DNA from: Pyrus communis | Lineage: Eukaryota > Streptophyta > Magnoliopsida > Rosales > Rosaceae | NCBI RefSeq assembly: GCF_963583255.1 | Contig: NC_084805.1 | Span: 6,279,060 to 6,343,059, forward strand | Length of the DNA: 64,000 bases | Direction: 5' to 3' | Shown: positions 13,101 to 24,600 of the stretch, piece after piece | Layout: every line of letters begins with the position of its first letter | Position numbering within the stretch: position 1 is the stretch's first letter | Program-made: the position numbers and the translations under genes | The notes under the pieces: model-generated | The model's input: only the letters and a program-made list of their open reading frames with translations | What the model was told of the DNA's origin: nothing | The model's database searches: none

Positions 13101-13545
13101 AAGACGACGATGCCATAACTGAATAATCTTCAACTTTCCACTATCATGACCTTGAACTTGATGAACACGACCTTGTGTAACATCATCAACATAGTACAAC
13201 CCTCTCCTCTTAGTACCATGCCCAATGATCGCTTGAGTTCCAATATCTTGAAGTAACAGAAAGACGGAAACATGTGCACAACACAATATAACTACTTGGT
13301 GACCTGTCCCACAAATAACAAATGGCTAGAGAGTGTGGAACAAGTAAGCAATTGTGCAAGGAGAGAGTAAGAGTGAGTGTAATCGAACCCGCCCTTGTAA
13401 CTAGGGTAACACCTCCATTAGCAATGACAATACTATCCTGAGATGGTGGTGTTGTAGAGTTAAATAAAGTACGATCATAAGTCATATGCTCAGTGGCTCC
13501 GGAGTCAATAATCCAACCCGTATCAAGATCAACAGATGCAATCAA
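10199..13545 (-). pseudogene. copia pol remnant (protease, integrase, RT, RNase H)
   Basis: Minus-strand order: protease at 13210-13545 with the retropepsin motif DSGATEHMT; GAG-pre-integrase and integrase at 12361-13286 (LWHRRLGHAFFSYL, CNVCTLAKSHR, then FDVWGPSP, with NPQQNGVSERKNRHIL in a shifted frame); RT at 11013-12220 (RDPKWTKAIQIEMESL, FDLKQSPRAWF, catalytic YVDD); RNase H at 10199-10979 (RLIYLLLTRPDIAYAVS, SSAEAEYKGM, then KHVEVDRHFI and a final EEQLADILIHAV). Overlapping ORFs in different frames show several frameshifts and stops. Each domain is still recognisable, so the decay is by point changes rather than large deletion. Confidence 0.92.
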
Positions 13546-14085
13546 AGCTATGCCAGATTTACCTGGATCATCGGATTACCCTTGAGAAGCAATCATATTC
13601 AATAGAGACAGTTGTGGGCTCGGATTGTGCGGGTCTGGGTTCCAGTCTTGATAAGTTTTCGGTGGTAGGCTAGGCGAGCCCATGCCCAAGTTGCCGCCAA
13701 CATCTTCAATTGCTTGCTACCCAATTGGGCTGTGGATTCCAGATGGACCTTGTTGTCTATTTATCTTGTGGGCTTCATAATCAGCCAGCCCGTACTCCTT
13801 TTCACTAGAGATTGGAACCAATGTTTGGTTGTTAGCCATGAAACCAATCTTTGCTTTAGATTTCAAGTTTTGGTTTTTCCAATAAGTGGTGTTTCTTGCT
13901 TCGAGACACACGGTTTGGTAGTTTAGGTATATATATTTTGGGGGTTTGGGTTGTAACGGGTCTGGTGGTCTCTTGTTTCGAGATCTGAGCTTGGTTTCCA
14001 TGGCTGTTACACAACCAACAAAGAGAAGCACTGAAAATGGTAGTGAACGGGGATAAGATCTAAAGAAAGAGACAGGCCGAAGCCT
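13546..14085 (-). pseudogene. shortened gag region of the copia element
   Basis: Only about 540 bp separate the primer-binding site from the protease motif. A 104-aa open frame (13717-14031) begins just downstream of the leader, but I see no capsid-type domain and no CCHC zinc knuckle, both of which copia gag normally has over about 250-350 codons. Most of gag appears to be deleted. Confidence 0.6.
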
Positions 14086-14097
14086 GCTCTAATACCA

Positions 14098-14279
14098 AGA
14101 TAAAATTAATTTTAGGGTTTCAATATATTTTTTTATATTTCTCTCATAAGAGGCAACACATATATATACATACTCAATCCTTGTACTACAAGGAATATTA
14201 AAGACATAAAAAGAGAGTTATACCCAAACTAGGAAACCCAGTTACATTCCTATTGTATTATTGTTGACTCACGCCAACA
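14098..14279 (-). repeat. 5' LTR of the copia element
   Basis: 182 bp, begins TGTTGGCGTG on the minus strand and is followed by the primer-binding site complementary to initiator tRNA-Met (TGGTATTAGAGC). It is directly flanked by GTGGA at 14280-14284. Confidence 0.93.
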
Positions 14280-14364
14280 GTGGATGAGTTCTCGATTGGT
14301 TCGTTGGTTGGTCACCTTCTTCGAATTATAACACTTGGTTGGTTGGTTGATTCCTAAGGTTATT

Positions 14365-14959
14365 AGGCCATCTCCAATTGAAAGGGTTAAATATAACCCC
14401 GTCCAGAATTATAGCCCTGCAAAAAATTATTTTTAAATAAACAATGTTAGGCCATACTCATATATCATCTCCAACCCAAGGAACTAAATATAGCCTCATC
14501 AGTAATTATTATTATTATTATTATTATTAATTTGAACAAGTGATATTATCTACACTAAGGGAAGGGATGGGCTTAACCTTAAAATAGGCTAGCAATAATG
14601 TGGTTCAAACTCTCCTTGTGCGAGAATTAAACCTAAGACCTCTCACTTACAAGTGAAGATGAATACTACTAGACCGTAGTACTAAGTGGCTCAATAATTA
14701 TTAGTTTTAAGTTTATACTTTAAATTTATTGGTTATTTTAGTTAAACTATTTTTGAATGTTTTCAAATATAGCCGTTGAATTTGAATCAATCATTGTAAT
14801 TGAGGAGCTTGACCCAAAAACAGGGCTAAGAGAGGAGGCTGCATTTGGCTAGCCTGGTAGGCTCTATTGAATAATAGCCCAGTCATTAATTGGAAATGAA
14901 TTTTTAGACAAATTAAGTTATTTTTTGGCTTTTAGACCTTTAGGCTTGAGATGACCTAA
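14365..14959. mobile_element. MITE interrupted by a SINE
   Basis: AGGCCATCTCCAA at 14365-14377 faces an inverted GAGATGACCTAA at 14948-14959, giving short TIRs of the type TTAGGYCATCTC. The two arms are split by the SINE at 14512-14694. Without it the element would be about 400 bp. The TTA/TAA-like flank would suit a PIF/Harbinger relative, but the duplication is not certain. Confidence 0.55.
14512..14694 (-). mobile_element. tRNA-derived SINE, minus orientation
   Basis: Read on the minus strand it begins AGCCACTTAGTACTACGG, has an A-box-like GGTCTAGTAGTA and a B-box-like GGTTTAATTCTC, and ends in a TAA-repeat tail. TAATTATTA occurs on both sides (14503-14511 and 14695-14703). Body and boxes match the SINEs at 6016-6182 and 42056-42202. 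Confidence 0.82.
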
Positions 14960-15621
14960 CACATATTTTTCCAGCAATAGCTATGCCTATGAGTTTATGA
15001 GGACTGGGCTGTCATTCATCTCACCAGACCAAGAGTGAGAGAAACCTACATATGCCAAAATTGAAGCAAAATCTAGAAGAACAAAATGTACTTAAGGGAG
15101 ATGCCAAAGATGCAGGATTTAAGGTTAGATATCTGCATCTCAGTTGTCTGCGTTTTTGGGTTTTTCAAATCATATATCCATTTAAAAAACTATTCAAAAA
15201 TATCCCGTCAAATGCGAAAGAATGAAGAAGAAAAACCCCAAATTAACGAAATTAAAAATATGCTAGAACTAGGAGTTGTAACGAAAACCCACAAACCCAT
15301 AAAGAATACACCTTCGTTTCAAGCACTTATTTATTTTACAAATAAATTTTTTGAGCAGATTATTTTAAGTTATGGTATATGCACTAACTCCGTTTTCCAA
15401 TCTAAAACTTGTGTTCAGTTTTCTGATTTGGATGAAGAAATCTTGTGTTGCAATGAAGAGTAAGGTATGGAATCTGGACGGTGGTCGTGACGATGGTTTT
15501 GGAGATTCAGGATGGTTTTTGGTGGAGGAGAATCATGGTCACCTGTCTGGGCTTTGGTGGAGGTGACTATCTATGTGAGTGGAGATGAAGTTACAACCAC
15601 CATTTTAGTTATTTACTTACT
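14960..15621. other. intergenic with a short dispersed repeat
   Basis: The 125-aa ORF at 15086-15463 has no recognisable domain. About 15338-15375 (AAATAAATTTTTTGAG followed by GATTATTTTAAGT) recurs at 28080-28120, so part of this spacer is repetitive rather than a unique gene. Confidence 0.45.
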
Positions 15622-15626
15622 TTCAT

Positions 15627-15958
15627 TGTTAGTACCCTAATTCTGGGTTCGACCTTGGTCTGAGCAATGAAAATTACACAGAGAGAGTGATAGAGAGAGA
15701 GAGAAGGGAGAATTCAATATTTTTTTCATTCATAGCCGTTGCCTCCACTATCAAGAGGTTATAACAACTTGTTAACTCACCACACATGTGAGTGCCATAT
15801 CAGCAATACAAGACAAAAGCATATTAAGATATTCCCTCAACTTACTAAAATACTACTAAGTCTCACTCAATTACAATTTATTCTCAAAAGCTACTTTTCC
15901 AATTGCAATTTCGTCCTCTCCCATGTGATCAAGGTGATCACCGAATCTGGTCATAACA
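15627..15958 (-). repeat. 3' LTR of the gypsy element (332 bp)
   Basis: Aligns with 20486-20762 from end to end apart from about 55 extra bases in its high-coordinate half. It contains a GA-rich microsatellite near 15680-15710. Confidence 0.92.
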
Positions 15959-16014
15959 ATGTCTTCCCTTTAAGAACTTTGTCCATAAGGTTTAAAGGTT
16001 AAAATCTAGAAACC

Positions 16015-19000
16015 TCGATTGGAATTCATCAAAATCTTCCCAAGTAGCATCAGTTGCGTCCTTGTCAAGCCATTGCACAAGCACTTAAACCCCAGCTGAA
16101 TTTCCTTTCTTGTAAATTCGTCGAGCTAAAATGCTCTCAGGAACATGTTGTGCCAGACCTTCTTCCAATGTATGGAGAAGTATAGATTGCACTTCAACAC
16201 CAAAACCTAGTTGCTTCTTGAGGCAACTCACATGAAACACTGAGTGAATTTTGCTTCCTGTAGATAAGTCAAGCTTGTAAGCCATTGCCTTAATTTTCTC
16301 CAGCACTGCATATAGTCCAAAGTACCTAGGCTACAACTTATGATAATTGTAGGGTGCCAAGGATTGTAGCTGATAGAGAACTAGCTTAGGTAGACAAGAT
16401 CACCAACTCCAAACTGTCTTTCACTGCACTTCTTACTGCTTGTACCTTCATTCGATTCTGAGCCAATTCAAGATTGGCCCTTAGCACAGATAGCACCTTA
16501 TCCCTTTTAATCAAACTCTGCTCAATTGAATCCACTTTTGTAGTTTCTATCTTATATGATGCTAGATGGGGAGGAGGATATCCATAAACCAATTCAAAAT
16601 GGGTCATTTTTTTGGTTGTGTGGTAGGAGGTGTTGAAATACCATTCTTCCCAAGCAAGCCATTTAACCCAAGTCCTAGGTTGGCCTCTCACAAAGCATCG
16701 AAGGTATGTTTCCAAACATTTATTTAACACCTCAATTTGCCCATCACTTTGTGGGTGATACTATGAGCTCATACACAGCTTAGAATTCTGTAATTTGAAA
16801 AATTCCCTCCAAAAGGTACTTATGAAAATAAGGTCCCTGTCACTCACTATAGACTAAGGCATGCCATGGAGTTTAAAGATGTTATCCATAAACAATTGAG
16901 CAACACTAGTAGCAGAGTAGGGATATGAGAGTGCCACAAAGTGAGAATATTTGGAGAACCTACCAATGATCACCATAATCACTGATTTGCCCTTCCAAAG
17001 AACTAATATCAGTCCATATTTTAGTAGGAATAGGTAATGGCTGCAATAACCCTGCAGGAGAAGTTGTTTCATACTTGTATTGTTGACAAATTCTATAGTT
17101 AGAAATGAAGTGTTTGACATCTCTCTTCATGCCTTGCCAATAGAATTGTTTCTTTAATCTGTGATAGCTCTTGGTAACCCTTTGATGACCACTAGCAGGA
17201 GTTGAATAGAATTCCTCCATGAGCTTATTCTTCCACTCAGAAGTAGGGCTTAAAATAATTCAACCCTTATAGCACAAGAATCAATTAGTGAAGAAGAACC
17301 TAGCAAGTGATGAACTGCCAGTCTAAGAATGCAATTAGTCTAACACGTCTTCAGTTCTCTCCACTACCCATGCATCATGTTCGTCGTATTTCCTAAGTTC
17401 ATCCAACCAACCTTCATAGGGATATGAGATGGAAGAACATTCCAATAGAGAAAGAGAGAGCACCCAAGTCATCATTGATATTTGCCCCATGCACTCTAGA
17501 TAAAGCATCCGCCACAACATTGTCCTGTCCAGCTTTGTAGTGAATCTTATAATCAAACACCAATAGTTTAGAGACCCACTTCTATTAGAAAGGGGTGGTA
17601 GCTCTTTGATTCAAAAATATTTGAGACTGTGATGGTCAATCTTGACAAAATGCCTTATTTGCAGATAATTCTACCACTTTTTTACTGCATAGAATATTGC
17701 AATTAATTCACTCTCATATGCCGACAAAGCTTGGTTTCTTGGGCCTAACACTTGGCTAGTGAATGCTATAAGTCGTTTGCCTTGTCGTAACACTACACCA
17801 ATTCCACAACCTGAAGCATCACACTTAATTTCAAAGGTTTTAGTGAAATCTGGTAAGGCTAACACCTGTGGTGAGGCCATGGTAGCTTTAAGTTGTTCAA
17901 AAGTTGCAATAGCTTCCTTGTTCTAGAGAAAACCATCATTTTTAGTAAGATGATACAATGGTTGGCATATCCCACTATATCAAGGATTGAACTTCCTATA
18001 ATATCCAATCAATCCTAAGAAACCCCTCAATTGTTTGTCTGTTTTTGGTATAGGCCACTCCCTTATAACTTGTAACTTAACTGGATCAGCCTCTACCCCT
18101 TCACTAGAGACTAAGTTCCCTAGATATTTGACCCTCATTTTCCCTAAAGAGCATTTGGATTTCTTAAGATAAGGTTGATTGTGGTGCAAAATTTCAAAAA
18201 CAATATTGCGGTGCACTAAGTGGTCCTGCTAAGTTTTGCTAGAGATTAACACATCATCAAAGAATATAAGCACAAATTTCCTGAGATGAAGTTTGAACAT
18301 ATCGTTCATTAAGCTTTGAAAAGTTGTTGGGGCATTAGTGAGGCCAAAAGGCAGCACTAAGAACTCATAGTGACCCTCATGAGTTCTGAAGACTGTCTTA
18401 ACTATGTCCTCAGGGTGCATTAAAATCTGGTGATATCCAAACCTTAGATCCAGTTTTGAAATGTAAGTAGCACCATGTAACTCATCTAGTAAGTCATCAA
18501 TCAAAAGAATAAGGTATTTATCCTTGATTGTCAATGCATTGTGCTCTCTATAGTCAATGCACATCCTCCAGGTACCTTCCTTCTTCTTAACTAGAAGCAC
18601 AAGAAAGGAAAAGAGGTTGTGACTAGGTCTAATGAATCCTATAGAAAGCAACTCTTGAATAACCTTCTCTATTTTAGTTTTCTGCAAGGGACAATGGTGA
18701 TAGGGTCGAATATAAGGTTTAGCTCCAGGTACTTGAATGAGGGAGTTGAGTAGGTTGTATAAACAGGTCATTAGATGCATTAGTGAGATGTTGTAGATCT
18801 TTTAATTGAACTGGGGTGAATACATTAGAGTGTGCTGGTTGATCTTCTATAAAGTATAAGAATTAACCCAAACGTGAGTTGTGTAGTTCTTTATCAAGAT
18901 GATGAAGTGAAACTTGTTGTATAAGTGGTTCTGTAGAATGGCTATGAGATGGTTTATACTTCTGGTGATTTTTAGTAAACTCCATGATGGAAATCCCACA

Positions 19001-19160
19001 AGACAAGACAAACTGTAGAAAGCCAGTTAACCCCTAAAACAACATCACAGCCACCTAGTGGAAGAGAGTAAAGGTCCACCTTGCAATCATAAGCCCCCAA
19101 AGAAAGTGAGGAAGATCTGCAGTACACTGAACTTGTCACTCTACCTCTATCAGCTATCAT
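16015..19160 (-). pseudogene. gypsy pol remnant with chromodomain
   Basis: From the 5' side on the minus strand: protease C-terminal part at 18972-19160 (VDLYSLPLGGCDVVLGVNWL); RT at 18229-18780 ([43 protein letters not shown], catalytic FFDD); RT and connection at 17980-18216 (FLGLIGYYRKF); RNase H at 17671-17880 (KCDASGCGIGVVLRQ); integrase zinc finger and core at 16854-17220 (SGHQRVTKSYHRLKKQFYWQ, then C..C); integrase C-terminal region at 16386-16730; and a chromodomain at about 16015-16150 (PESILARRIYKKG, VLVQWLDKDATDATWEDF). Stops and frameshifts separate these blocks, for example a TAA inside the chromodomain at about 16087, so it is inactive. Confidence 0.92.
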
Positions 19161-20451
19161 AACCTGGAAGGATTGGGTAGCATAAGCCTGTTGCCCTCAT
19201 TATTTCAAGAGTTTAGAATCTATGAAGTTATGAAAGCTTCCAAAATCGAGCAATATTTGAAAACAGCCTGGCTATTTATTGTACCATTGACATTCATAAT
19301 GTGAATAGTATGCCTGGCATTAGTCCCATCAAATGCTCACTCACTTAATTCCATAGATTGTAACTCAGGTGTAATGTCCTCAACACATTATTCTAGTAAC
19401 CTTGGATCTAAATCCTTAATCATAAGTAATTACTTGAGACCACATTTATGACCCTTGACCCATTTATCTGAACAAAATCAACATTCTCCTACTCCCTTTT
19501 CTGTTAGATCACGGCTGGACTCAGCTTCTTAATAGGCAAGGTACCTGCCCTAGGCACAGTATGAGGGTTAACCCCAATAGTAGGAGGTTTAGTGTTCACA
19601 GCTGGTCTAATAGGATTGGATTTCAACCCAGTAATCTTAGTGCCCAATTGCACAGCAATGGCTATATCATCATGCACAGTTGCTTGTTTAAGCAATTTCA
19701 CATCAAATTTTAACTCATGCTTAAGACCACCCAAGAAACAACTCTTAAGTAATATCAGACCTATATCAATAGTTTTATTAGCCAAACACCTAAACTTAGC
19801 AATTTATCTACTAAGGGTACTTGTTTGGCGAAGTTTAAACAGTGATTCAACACTGTCCTCGAACTCTAATGGACCAAATTCTCTACAAAAAAAACTCTGG
19901 TAAAGTCCTCCCAGTGTGGAGTGGTGTTGATATAATCCATCTATTTGATCTTGCAAAGCCTCACCATTAAGATGGAAGGAGGTTGTGAGGACTCGTTGAG
20001 TCTCGAAAGTGTTATAAAACTGGAAAAATCGGTCCGCCTTATAGATCTAAGCCAATGGATCATCACCGTCCACAAATTAAGGGAAGTCCACTCGAGTAGT
20101 CCAAAATTGATGCAGAGTGTGACCTTCACCAGTCCAATTTAGGCTGCATGGGAGTTGAATAAGGTCGAGCTCATGCAGTAGGATGGGATCAGGTTGAATT
20201 GGAGCTGAAGAGCTCTCACCTTCCCGACGAAACGAGAGTTCACCGCGAAACTGCTCGAAATAAATCGGAAGGCGATTATCCAGATGGACAGGCAATTTAA
20301 ACTCTAGGATATAGAAGACGACAGTCTGAACAGAAGAGTTCACTGCCTCAACGATGGTGGAGTGGATAGCGGTGAGTAAGGCCTCCAAAGCTGAAACATG
20401 TGCTTTCATAGGTGTCGCGCAAGTAGCAATGGATCCACGAGTCATACACAT
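19161..20451 (-). pseudogene. gypsy gag remnant
   Basis: The likely gag start is in the 20077-20451 frame (MTRGSIAT, followed by an alanine-rich helix-like stretch), with later gag in 19504-19785 (FLGGLKHELKFDVKLLKQAT, a retrotransposon gag pattern). The frames are not continuous. A zinc knuckle may lie near 19440-19500 but I could not read it cleanly. Confidence 0.7.
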
Positions 20452-20485
20452 AGGAAAGGAACTAGGAGAAATTGGATGATACCAA

Positions 20486-20762
20486 TGTTAGTACCCCAAT
20501 TCACGGTTCGACCTTGACCTGAGCAATAGAAGTTACAGAGAGAGAAAGAGAAAGAGAGAAAGAGAGAAAGAGAAGGGAGAATTCAATATTTTTTCATTCA
20601 TACCCATTGCCTCCACTATCGAGAGGTTATAACAATTTGCTAGCTTACCACATATGTGAGTGCCATATCAGCAATACAAGACAAAAGCATATTAAGATAA
20701 TCCTTAAAAGTTATTTTGTCCTCTCCCATGTAACAAGGTGATCACCGAATCGGGTCATAACA
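20486..20762 (-). repeat. 5' LTR of the gypsy element (277 bp)
   Basis: Same termini as 15627-15958. It contains a GAGAAA-type microsatellite at about 20537-20575 and is followed on the minus strand by TTGGTATCATCC. It is flanked by TTCAT at 20763-20767. Confidence 0.92.
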
Positions 20763-20888
20763 TTCATAGCCTTTATGGATTTTATTTAAACATCATTTTA
20801 ATCAAATATATGAGATTTTTATTATGAATTTCAATACACTTCTATGGATCCTCGTGGTAGTCGTAATAGGATTGGTGGCGGTAAGATG

Positions 20889-21164
20889 TCATAACTATGG
20901 CAGTTTCAGCCATTGAAACATACAGAAAAACTTGAAAATATGAAGCTATGGAAATCGCAGACAAAAAGAAAGAGAGATAGAGAAAAGAGACTTGCAAAAG
21001 AAGCTGATGTATTGACTGAAAAATCACCAATTACAATATTATCCAGCTCTATTTATAGTGGCTGTCAAACTTAATGACTAAGAAATCCAACAAATCTAAC
21101 TAACTTTGCTGATGTGTGCAAATACATTAAAATGACACAAATACCCCACCATATATTGTTAATA
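20889..21164 (-). repeat. 3' LTR of the copia element (276 bp)
   Basis: Aligns with 26321-26599. It carries about 35 bp (around 21055-21090) that are missing from the other LTR and a shorter GA tract. Confidence 0.93.
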
Positions 21165-21547
21165 CTCCCCCTCAATCTCAGGTGGGATATCCCAGTCTGA
21201 GATTGGAACAATGATGAACAAACAAAGGATTTTGTAACCCTTTTGTTAACACATATGCAATCTGAGCCTCAGTGGGAATATACTGCACCTACAAACCTTT
21301 TTGTACCCTTTCAAGAAAAAAATGAAAATCGGTATCTAATTGTTTAATTCTAGCATGACATACTATATTAGAACACAATGACAAGGTAGAAAGATTATCG
21401 TAATGTAACAGAGGTATTGAAGGAACAAAAAACATGAAGATCTTTAAGAACTAATTGTATCCAAGCCACACTCGCTACTGCATTAGCTAAGGCTTTATAT
21501 TTAACCTTAGTGGAACTTTGAGAAACACTGCTTTATTTCTTAGACTG

Positions 21548-24500
21548 CTAAGACACAAGATTTAAGCCAAGAAAAACAATATAACCAGTGGTAGACCTCA
21601 TTGTATTTATATCCGCTGCCCAATCAGCATCACTATAAGCAAGTAAATCCATGTCTCCTTGAGCAGAGTAAGTTAAACCACACTGCAAAGTACCTTTCAA
21701 ATATCTGAGGATTCTATTAATCAAATAGAAATGAGTTTCAGTTGGTGTTGTCATAAATTGGCAAGCATAGTTAACAACATATGCAATATCAGGCCTATAA
21801 AGGTTATATATTGCAATGCACCAACTAAACTTCTGTAAATTGTTGGATCAAATATTGGTTCCCCTTCATCTTTGAGCAATTAAGTATGAGGTTTACTTGG
21901 AGTTGAACAAGGTTTGCAAATCATCATTCCTACCTTATTGAGTAGATCAGTCACATTCTTTGACTGATTAATGAAAATATCTCCATTTTCTCTGTAAGTG
22001 ATCTGAAGTCCCAAAAAATAGGTAAGCTTGCCCTTGTCCTTCATATCAAAAACACTACTCAAATTATTAATTACTTGTTGGATAAGTTGAGATGAAGAAC
22101 CTGTGATGATAATATCATCCACATATAGTAACAAGAATACCACAACTGTCCCAACCACTTTCACAAACAAACTAGTATCTGAATGAGATGACTGAAAGTT
22201 TAAAGAAGGCAAATAACTTGTAAACTTGGTTTTCCAAGCCCTTGGAGCCTATTTTAGGCCATATAATGACTTGAAAAGCTTGCACACATGATTAGGATTC
22301 CTATAATCTTGAAAACCCTAAGGTTGTTTCATAAAGACTTCTTCTTGTAACTCTCCATGAAGAAAAGCATTCTTCACATCTAATTGCCTCAATTTCCATC
22401 TGTTCATAGCAGTAAGGGACAAAACCAGCCTCATTGTTGTATGTCTTACCACTAGAATAAAGGTCTCTTCATAGTGTAACCCATGTTCTTAACTATATCC
22501 TTGTGCAACTAAACGTGCTTTATATCTTGACACTTTGCCATCTTGATCCTTCTTGATCTTATACACCCATTTGTTTCCTATCACATTCCTATTAATTTGA
22601 GGTGGTACTAACTCCCAAGTACCTTGTTTCTGTAAAGCCTCAAAATCTTCCTTCATAACATTTCTCCAATCCTCAAAAAAAAAAGCTTGCTTATAATGAG
22701 AATGTTCTGATGAATCATGAATATTGAGAATAGCACTGAAACCACAAAATATCACATCATCATGATGCAAAGAAGTAAAGGCTAGATTATTTGTTGCAGA
22801 AGCTTAATAATTTGAATAGTCTTTCCTTTGCAGAACTCCACTTTTTAATCGTGTAACCATATTATGCTAAAAAAAAGTATGTATAACAGGAGATGGAGAG
22901 ATATTATCAAGAACATCACACATAAGTGATAAAGAAGATACATGCTGAGAAGGAATAGTGTCATTGACAGATTGTGAAGATACCTAATTTTGGTTAAGGG
23001 TATGGACATGCAACACTTGAGAGGAAGAAGGAGATTAATTTAGAGGAGTAGCTTGTATATCTAGTGAAGACTCCTGGCCTTGACTTCAAGATGAACTTGA
23101 AGGCTTAACTAAAACAGAATCGATACCATCCTTGGTAACTTTCTCTTAAAGATGAGCACTTTCACCACTTACCTCTCTTGTTTGTTCAGATGAACTAGGC
23201 AACACAATCGATACCATCCTTGGTAACTTTCTCTACGGTATTGTACCAGGCAAAGGAACATTGACAGAAGAAGATGAAGACTTCTTAAAAGGAACCACAC
23301 TTTCATCATGGATTACATGCCTTGATAACAGTAAGGTGTATTCCTATTATAACACAACACTCCTTTACATCTAACAGAATAACCCAGAAACACACATTCA
23401 TCACTACGAGCTTCTAACTTATTGGCATTATAAAGTCTTAAGTAGGGATGGATTGCAATACCAAAAATCGTCAAGGAAATCAGAGATGGGGACTGTCCAA
23501 ACAACTTAAGATAAGGAGACATCATATCTAAGTTTGGCAAGGCATTTTATTAATTAAAAACATTGCATGACTATAAGCATGGAACCAAAACTTTTGAGGT
23601 AACCTTGTAGCACTCAATAATATCATAGTAGTCTCAATAATATGCCTATTTTTCCTTTCTGCCAACCCATTCTATTGAGGGGTATAAAGGCAAGAGGCAA
23701 GATGTAAAATCCCATTTGTATCCAGAAATTGTTTAAACAACTTACTCATATGCCCTCCTCCTCCATCAGATTGTAGTGTCTTAATATTACATTTGAAATG
23801 ATTCATAACAAATGCATGAAACTTAACAAACACAGTATAGACATCAGATTTATTAACAAGAGGAAAGATCCAAGTGAACCTTGTGCATTCACCTACAAAG
23901 ATTATATAATATCTATAACATTCAAGAGACAATGGATGAGGGTCCCCATACATCAGTATGCATTTTCTCAAAAGGAACACTAGACTTATTACATTTATAA
24001 GGAAATGGTTGTCTAGTCATCTTACCCTTAATACAAGCTGAACATAACTGTGGACTTTTATCTAAAGATAAAAGGTATCTGAGACTCCTTTAACATTTTC
24101 AACTGAACTTCATTGGTAGGATGCCTAAGTCTTTGATGCTAGATTAAAGTCTTCACAAGTTGTCCCAAAAGAGTCTGAGGTGTATTATTTACCAGATGAG
24201 AATAGTTGAAAATCTGCTGTTGAGGAATGTAATACAAGCCACTACTACTACTCATTCCTTTCAGTAGGATTTTCTTTGTTCCTTTGTCCTACACCTAGAA
24301 ACCAAGTTCATCATGTATAACATAGCAATGATTATCTTTGCACAGTATATACACAAATAATAAACTAGCTGCTAATTAAGGAACATGTAAAACCATTTGA
24401 AGAGTTAAGGGCTTGGAAGAAGTTAAAAGAGAACCCAAACCAGTATTGGCCACGAATAGACCTTCTCTATTGCCCACTGTGATCCTTTCATTGCCTTCAA

Positions 24501-24600
24501 AAGGAGTGAGAAGTGTTAAATGATCCAGATCAGCTATCATATGGTGTGTATCCCCTATTGTGCACCTAATTTTGTTGTGAAGAAGAAGCAAAGTTTTGCT
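21548..24600 (-). pseudogene. copia pol remnant
   Basis: Minus-strand blocks: protease region at 24376-24591 where the expected D-S/T-G-A is degenerate (TIGDTHHM, no clear catalytic Asp-Ser/Thr-Gly); integrase at 23672-23980 (CTRFTWIFPLVNKSDV, LQSDGGGGHMS) and 23313-23540 (FGIAIHPYLRLYNANKL, CVFLGYS); RT at 22489-22770 (KQGTWELVPP, NKWVYKIKKDQDG) and 21880-22212 (SDTSLFVKV, catalytic YVDD, then DKGKLTYFLGLQI); RNase H at 21548-21754 (LLAYSDADWAADINTMRSTTGY). Stops interrupt every block. A short direct duplication (GATACCATCCTTGGTAACTT) lies at about 23128 and 23210. Confidence 0.9.

Larger units (their letters stand above)
10010..14279 (-). mobile_element. Ty1/copia retrotransposon with two LTRs, 4270 bp
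   Basis: Two 182-bp LTRs (10010-10191 and 14098-14279) bound a minus-strand gag-pol remnant, and GTGGA flanks both sides (10005-10009 and 14280-14284). The 5' LTR is at the high-coordinate end. It is followed by a primer-binding site TGGTATTAGAGC (complement at 14086-14097), and the 3' LTR is preceded by a GAGGGGGAG purine tract (complement at 10192-10200). I count about 15 differences between the LTRs by eye (about 8%), so it is a fairly old insertion. Pol is broken in several places and gag is much shortened. Confidence 0.95.
15627..20762 (-). mobile_element. Ty3/gypsy chromovirus with two LTRs, 5136 bp
   Basis: LTRs at 15627-15958 and 20486-20762 share termini TGTTA...TAACA and are flanked by TTCAT (15622-15626 and 20763-20767). 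A primer-binding-like TGGTATCATCC (complement at 20474-20484) follows the 5' LTR, and a purine tract AAAGGGAAGACAT precedes the 3' LTR. The domain order gag, protease, RT, RNase H, integrase, chromodomain identifies a chromovirus. The compact size suggests the Reina group, which is an inference. The 5' LTR lacks about 55 bp present in the 3' LTR. Confidence 0.95.

Noticed and set aside
15086..15463. 125-aa plus-strand ORF
   Set aside because: It has no recognisable domain, and part of its sequence recurs at 28080-28150, so it is repetitive.
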